17,674 nucleotides of DNA from DAOUMU01 sp034409055 (GTDB lineage Bacteria; Chloroflexota; Anaerolineae; 4572-78; J111): the NCBI GenBank assembly GCA_034409055.1, contig DAOUMU010000180.1, forward strand, positions 1 through 17,674. The letters run 5' to 3'. This document shows, in pieces, positions 16,501 through 17,674 of the stretch (its first letter is position 1; each line of letters begins with the position of its first letter). Under the pieces are notes generated by a model. It ran no database searches, was not told the DNA's origin, and saw nothing but the letters and a program-made list of their open reading frames with translations. The position numbers were made by a program, and so were the translations under genes.

Positions 16501-16675
16501 AAACCGTGATTTGCTCGTCGATGAGCTTCAGCGTCTAAGTAGAGACGTTTTACAGGGTGGGCGTGTGGTGGTTGTATCTCATCAAGAAGATGTTTGCGAG
16601 AAATTTGGTAACCGCTACCATATCTCCAAAGATACAAATGGAGCTGTTCAAATTGACTATAATCCACCTTGCTAA
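13508..16675 (+). CDS. sbcC: SbcC/Rad50 ATPase subunit
   Basis: This is the SMC-like ATPase partner of Mre11/SbcD, 1055 aa. Walker A is GPNGSGKS (41-48), the Q-loop is VLCQGEADAFL (Gln172), and the ABC signature is YISGGERF (SGGE at 958-961). Walker B and D-loop are LVIDEGFGSLD (986-996), followed by a VVVVSHQ switch. Residues about 185-890 form a long Lys/Glu/Gln-rich coiled coil broken by the zinc hook CPIC (Cys523, Cys526) near its middle, as in functional Rad50. All catalytic elements are intact. ATG 13508 lies inside the end of sbcD (20-nt overlap), a typical coupling. It is the last gene of the second unit. The region after it lacks a clear terminator but holds a decayed relative of another SbcC-like protein. 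Confidence 0.95.
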   Translation: MLLRKISLKGFLSYYGRKDENGQVKPVEIDLSAAPLWLIYGPNGSGKSALFDAITFALYKKHRASGQDVGRKLHYLVHDAAEGDKAEINLEIDLNGQRYLIQRTITRTVRKKRGKEEVHSSVWGIIRQWPGVDKPYDEWPALPNTTNKVKDWVKKNLRMSSDTFTSAVVLCQGEADAFLKAKPSSRKTRLLELLDLQFYEKLGQAANKKKSEWDKELKKCQDELDKTEKVTEEDLSVQEKLISDNLGQKLEAVKKILKDKFTELDNAKSYSNLSEKIDQKEQRQREDDQLIQQAETIFANVRRYRELDKVLLVLDSLWSARNRLAAEEGKIKEKLEAIKKYQIDNAGLTPQLQKAREDEGAANGVLEIKDGELTQALERQRELKRQLEQLEQIEGLEQQIREAEEKLSPYKEILGEANEIKQKYQRYEILRDTILPLLRTLKDAEEHLQEIQANFNTAEDNLNEWKEKVNEAKSKEEVSKQEAENKKLACDEVGRSLTDIEKSISLLRQKLDNRESVSDQPECPICGSRLDDEETQARLTNERSHWQQEIKGLEDRKQQLDEELKLKEQEKRDAQGELKNAHDTTRKLENELAGYQRDVEHWEGNLRQAEQTLEKARQNASDWLEELEQLDNLEAEFTLLKETSSQRWNELQDAYQAKSATQATFDTCRTQLARLPNWSIAERQQLKMECKAIDQKVSDCQQSKGDAAEEVIRTKSHREGLEEQQRRLESDLALAENHLKYLRQNKQQTEGEIEQQQQKLPSGWIDHPACIEETALNELRKEFDGLGCAEEQESQLQQAQQRVNVLTGAIEILRTQLENIPLQHRRPVADVQTEWDTADADVKRCEERLGEERENLVKMREQKKTYEERRNKRDEAAKELSYYKRLADAFGGRKGLRAKIVQAAQESIKINANSTLDRLSNGVWQVELLEDATGEELEILACDTSQPGMPLRPFEYISGGERFRVAISLAVAIGQSVSGGRTVDTLVIDEGFGSLDEVNRDLLVDELQRLSRDVLQGGRVVVVSHQEDVCEKFGNRYHISKDTNGAVQIDYNPPC

Positions 16676-16689
16676 TGGAGCTTAATTGA

Positions 16690-16890
16690 CCAACTTCCAG
16701 TATTGTGACTTACGAGAGTGAAGTAGGCCAAAAACCCATCTTGATTGCTCTGCTAAGTGGAAGCCAGCGTTTTCACGTGTCAGTCTGGCACTTGGTATTG
16801 GGCAATACATGAGTCGGGAAAAGTCGGCGTATTGAGTTCGTGATCATTGACGAAGGATTTGGTGGCCTGGATCAGGAGGGGCAACTTTAT
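16690..16890 (+). pseudogene. Decayed C-terminal fragment of an SbcC/SMC-like ATPase
   Basis: Translating across frames gives LSGSQRFHV in the frame of 16741, then VSLALGIGQYMSREKS in the +1 frame (about 16779-16828), then RIEFVIIDEGFGGLDQEG in a third frame (about 16829-16881). Together these reproduce the ABC signature, the helix after it, and the Walker B/D-loop of an SbcC-like ATPase. At least two frameshifts break it, and in-frame stops occur. The signature is SGSQ rather than SGGE and the spacing residues differ from the intact SbcC at 13508, so it is a remnant of a different subfamily member, not a partial copy of its neighbour. No N-terminal half is present in the window, suggesting the island replaced or cut into an older gene. 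Confidence 0.8.
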
Positions 16891-17041
16891 GGTAAAGGAG
16901 GCTCCGGAAGGATGTATGACACAGGAGACGTTCCCCAGAAACCCCGGCCCAGCGGCTGATGGTAGAAAATTGGCGTTGGGGGATAAGGAACAGATTTCAT
17001 TAACTACCTGGGGGCTGAGAATAACCTCATTTTTAACCACT

Positions 17042-17221
17042 GACCAACGACCAACGACAACTGACAACTGACAACTGACAACTAACCGTCGTATCTCCCC
17101 CCTTTTCATCGTTGAGTGAGAAGACAGGTAACCAACGTGACCGGCCACAGATATTTTTTCGGAACTGCCCAATCAGGTTGGATAGACCATTGCAGTGGTC
17201 GTTCGTCATTGGTCGTTGGTC
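17042..17221. repeat. Tandem aactgac repeat and inverted gaccaacgac arms
   Basis: The left arm gaccaacgaccaacgac (17042-17058) is followed by three aactgac units plus a partial one (17059-17084). The right arm at 17205-17221 is its reverse complement with one mismatch in 17. These are dispersed intergenic repeats of the kind that produce SVVSCQLSVV-like false peptides when translated. No coding function is seen between the arms. Confidence 0.7.
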
Positions 17222-17257
17222 AAAGGGTACATCGTGACTCAATTTTGGTATTGGTGG

Positions 17258-17340
17258 CCAATATAACAGCGGATCAGAGGATGAATCGGATTTTTTGGTC
17301 AGATTTTATCCGTTTAAACCTGGTATCCGTTGTTATATGG
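17258..17340. repeat. Imperfect inverted-repeat element of about 80 bp
   Basis: The sequence tataacagcggat at 17262-17274 pairs with atccgttgttata at 17325-17337 (12 of 13). Inside lie ggatgaatcggat and a later ttatccg. It could be a small non-coding hairpin, a MITE-like relic or a dispersed repeat. Nothing else is recognised in 16891-17404. Confidence 0.5.
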
Positions 17341-17404
17341 TCGTAACACCTCCCTCTTCCTTGTCAAATCAAGGGGATATACGCTACTGAGTGGAGAAAG
17401 CAAA

Positions 17405-17674
17405 ATGTCAAAACCATTACTCCCCCTCCTCATCATCCTGTTCATCTCGGCCTGCAGCCCCGGCCCAAAAGCTACTGGTGTACCCAACCCACCGCCCTCG
17501 GCCACGCCGCTCGCCATAGCCAACTCGACCCCTACCCCAACAGCGACATTCACCCCCCGGCCGACCCATACCCCCACCCTCACCCCCCACCCCACTACAA
17601 CCCCCACCCCCAGGCCAACCGCTACCCCCAGCCCAACCAACACGCCCCTCCCGACCGTCACCCCTGTGCCAACC
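17405..17674 (+). CDS. Thr/Pro-rich lipoprotein, cut by the window edge
   Basis: This is an N-terminal fragment of 90 codons with no stop, continuing beyond the window. It begins with a short signal peptide (MSKPLLPLLIILFISAC) whose lipobox ISAC places the lipidated Cys at residue 17. From about residue 40 it is a low-complexity Thr-Pro region (TPTPTATFTPRPT and similar), a linker style very common in secreted proteins of Chloroflexota. The functional domain would lie downstream and cannot be named. GGAG in the sequence gtggagaaagcaaa gives a ribosome site for ATG 17405. Codon use is strongly C-ending, unlike the genes of 2396-16675, so it belongs to the native background. Confidence 0.8.
   Translation, partial: MSKPLLPLLIILFISACSPGPKATGVPNPPPSATPLAIANSTPTPTATFTPRPTHTPTLTPHPTTTPTPRPTATPSPTNTPLPTVTPVPT

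Noticed and set aside
16690..16890. Fragment considered as a tandem partial duplication of the intact sbcC
   Set aside because: Its signature is SGSQ rather than SGGE and neighbouring residues differ, so it derives from another subfamily.
16847..17071. Plus-strand 74-codon open frame
   Set aside because: It overlaps the pseudogene in another frame and ends in the tandem repeat. It has no ribosome site.
17059..17084. Tandem aactgac units considered as a CRISPR array
   Set aside because: The units are 7 nt with no spacers, and no cas gene is present.
16780..17172. Minus-strand open frame with VVSCQLSVV-like peptide
   Set aside because: The peptide is produced by the tandem aactgac repeat and by the antisense of the decayed SbcC-like fragment.
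17314..17661. Minus-strand Val/Gly-rich open frame
   Set aside because: It is the antisense of the Thr/Pro-rich linker of the lipoprotein, a common low-complexity artefact.

Overview
The window looks like a chromosomal segment of a Chloroflexota (Anaerolineae-like) bacterium. The basis is moderate: a lipoprotein with a long Thr/Pro-rich region at the right end, tandem intergenic repeats of the aactgac type, TTG/GTG starts with strong Shine-Dalgarno sites, and an ECF sigma gene followed by a small partner gene. No rRNA, tRNA, CRISPR array, transposase or integrase was seen.

Layout. Positions 1-2332 are C-rich at third codon positions and hold an unrecognised 220-aa gene flanked by related hairpin-forming repeats, a DUF366 protein and a YhhQ/VUT-type queuosine-precursor transporter. 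From about 2333 to 16675 the base composition is visibly lower in GC and the genes form two tightly packed same-strand units. Unit A (2396-7427) encodes a DUF6884 protein, a NurA-like nuclease, a HerA ATPase and a TGT/DpdA-like transglycosylase. It ends at a strong intrinsic terminator (7438-7476). Unit B (7542-16675) encodes an ECF-type sigma factor, a 206-aa probable sigma partner, an ImmA/IrrE metallopeptidase, a second divergent NurA-like protein, a second HerA-like ATPase with an odd P-loop, Mre11/SbcD and Rad50/SbcC. Positions 16676-17404 hold a decayed C-terminal piece of a different SbcC/SMC-like ATPase and two inverted-repeat elements. A truncated lipoprotein gene then runs off the right edge.

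Interpretation. The 14-kb block has the full archaeal-style end-resection set (NurA, HerA, Mre11, Rad50), with the NurA-HerA pair present twice. It is joined to a 7-deazaguanine-type base-exchange enzyme and a DUF6884 protein whose C-x3-K motif recalls the archaeosine synthase ArcS. A precursor transporter lies just upstream, and a sigma/protease cassette looks built for inducible control. The most interesting hypothesis is a DNA-modification plus DNA-processing defence or repair island, related in logic to the Dpd (7-deazaguanine in DNA) systems but using NurA-HerA and Mre11-Rad50 as effectors. The family assignments rest on motifs read by eye. The system-level function is inference.
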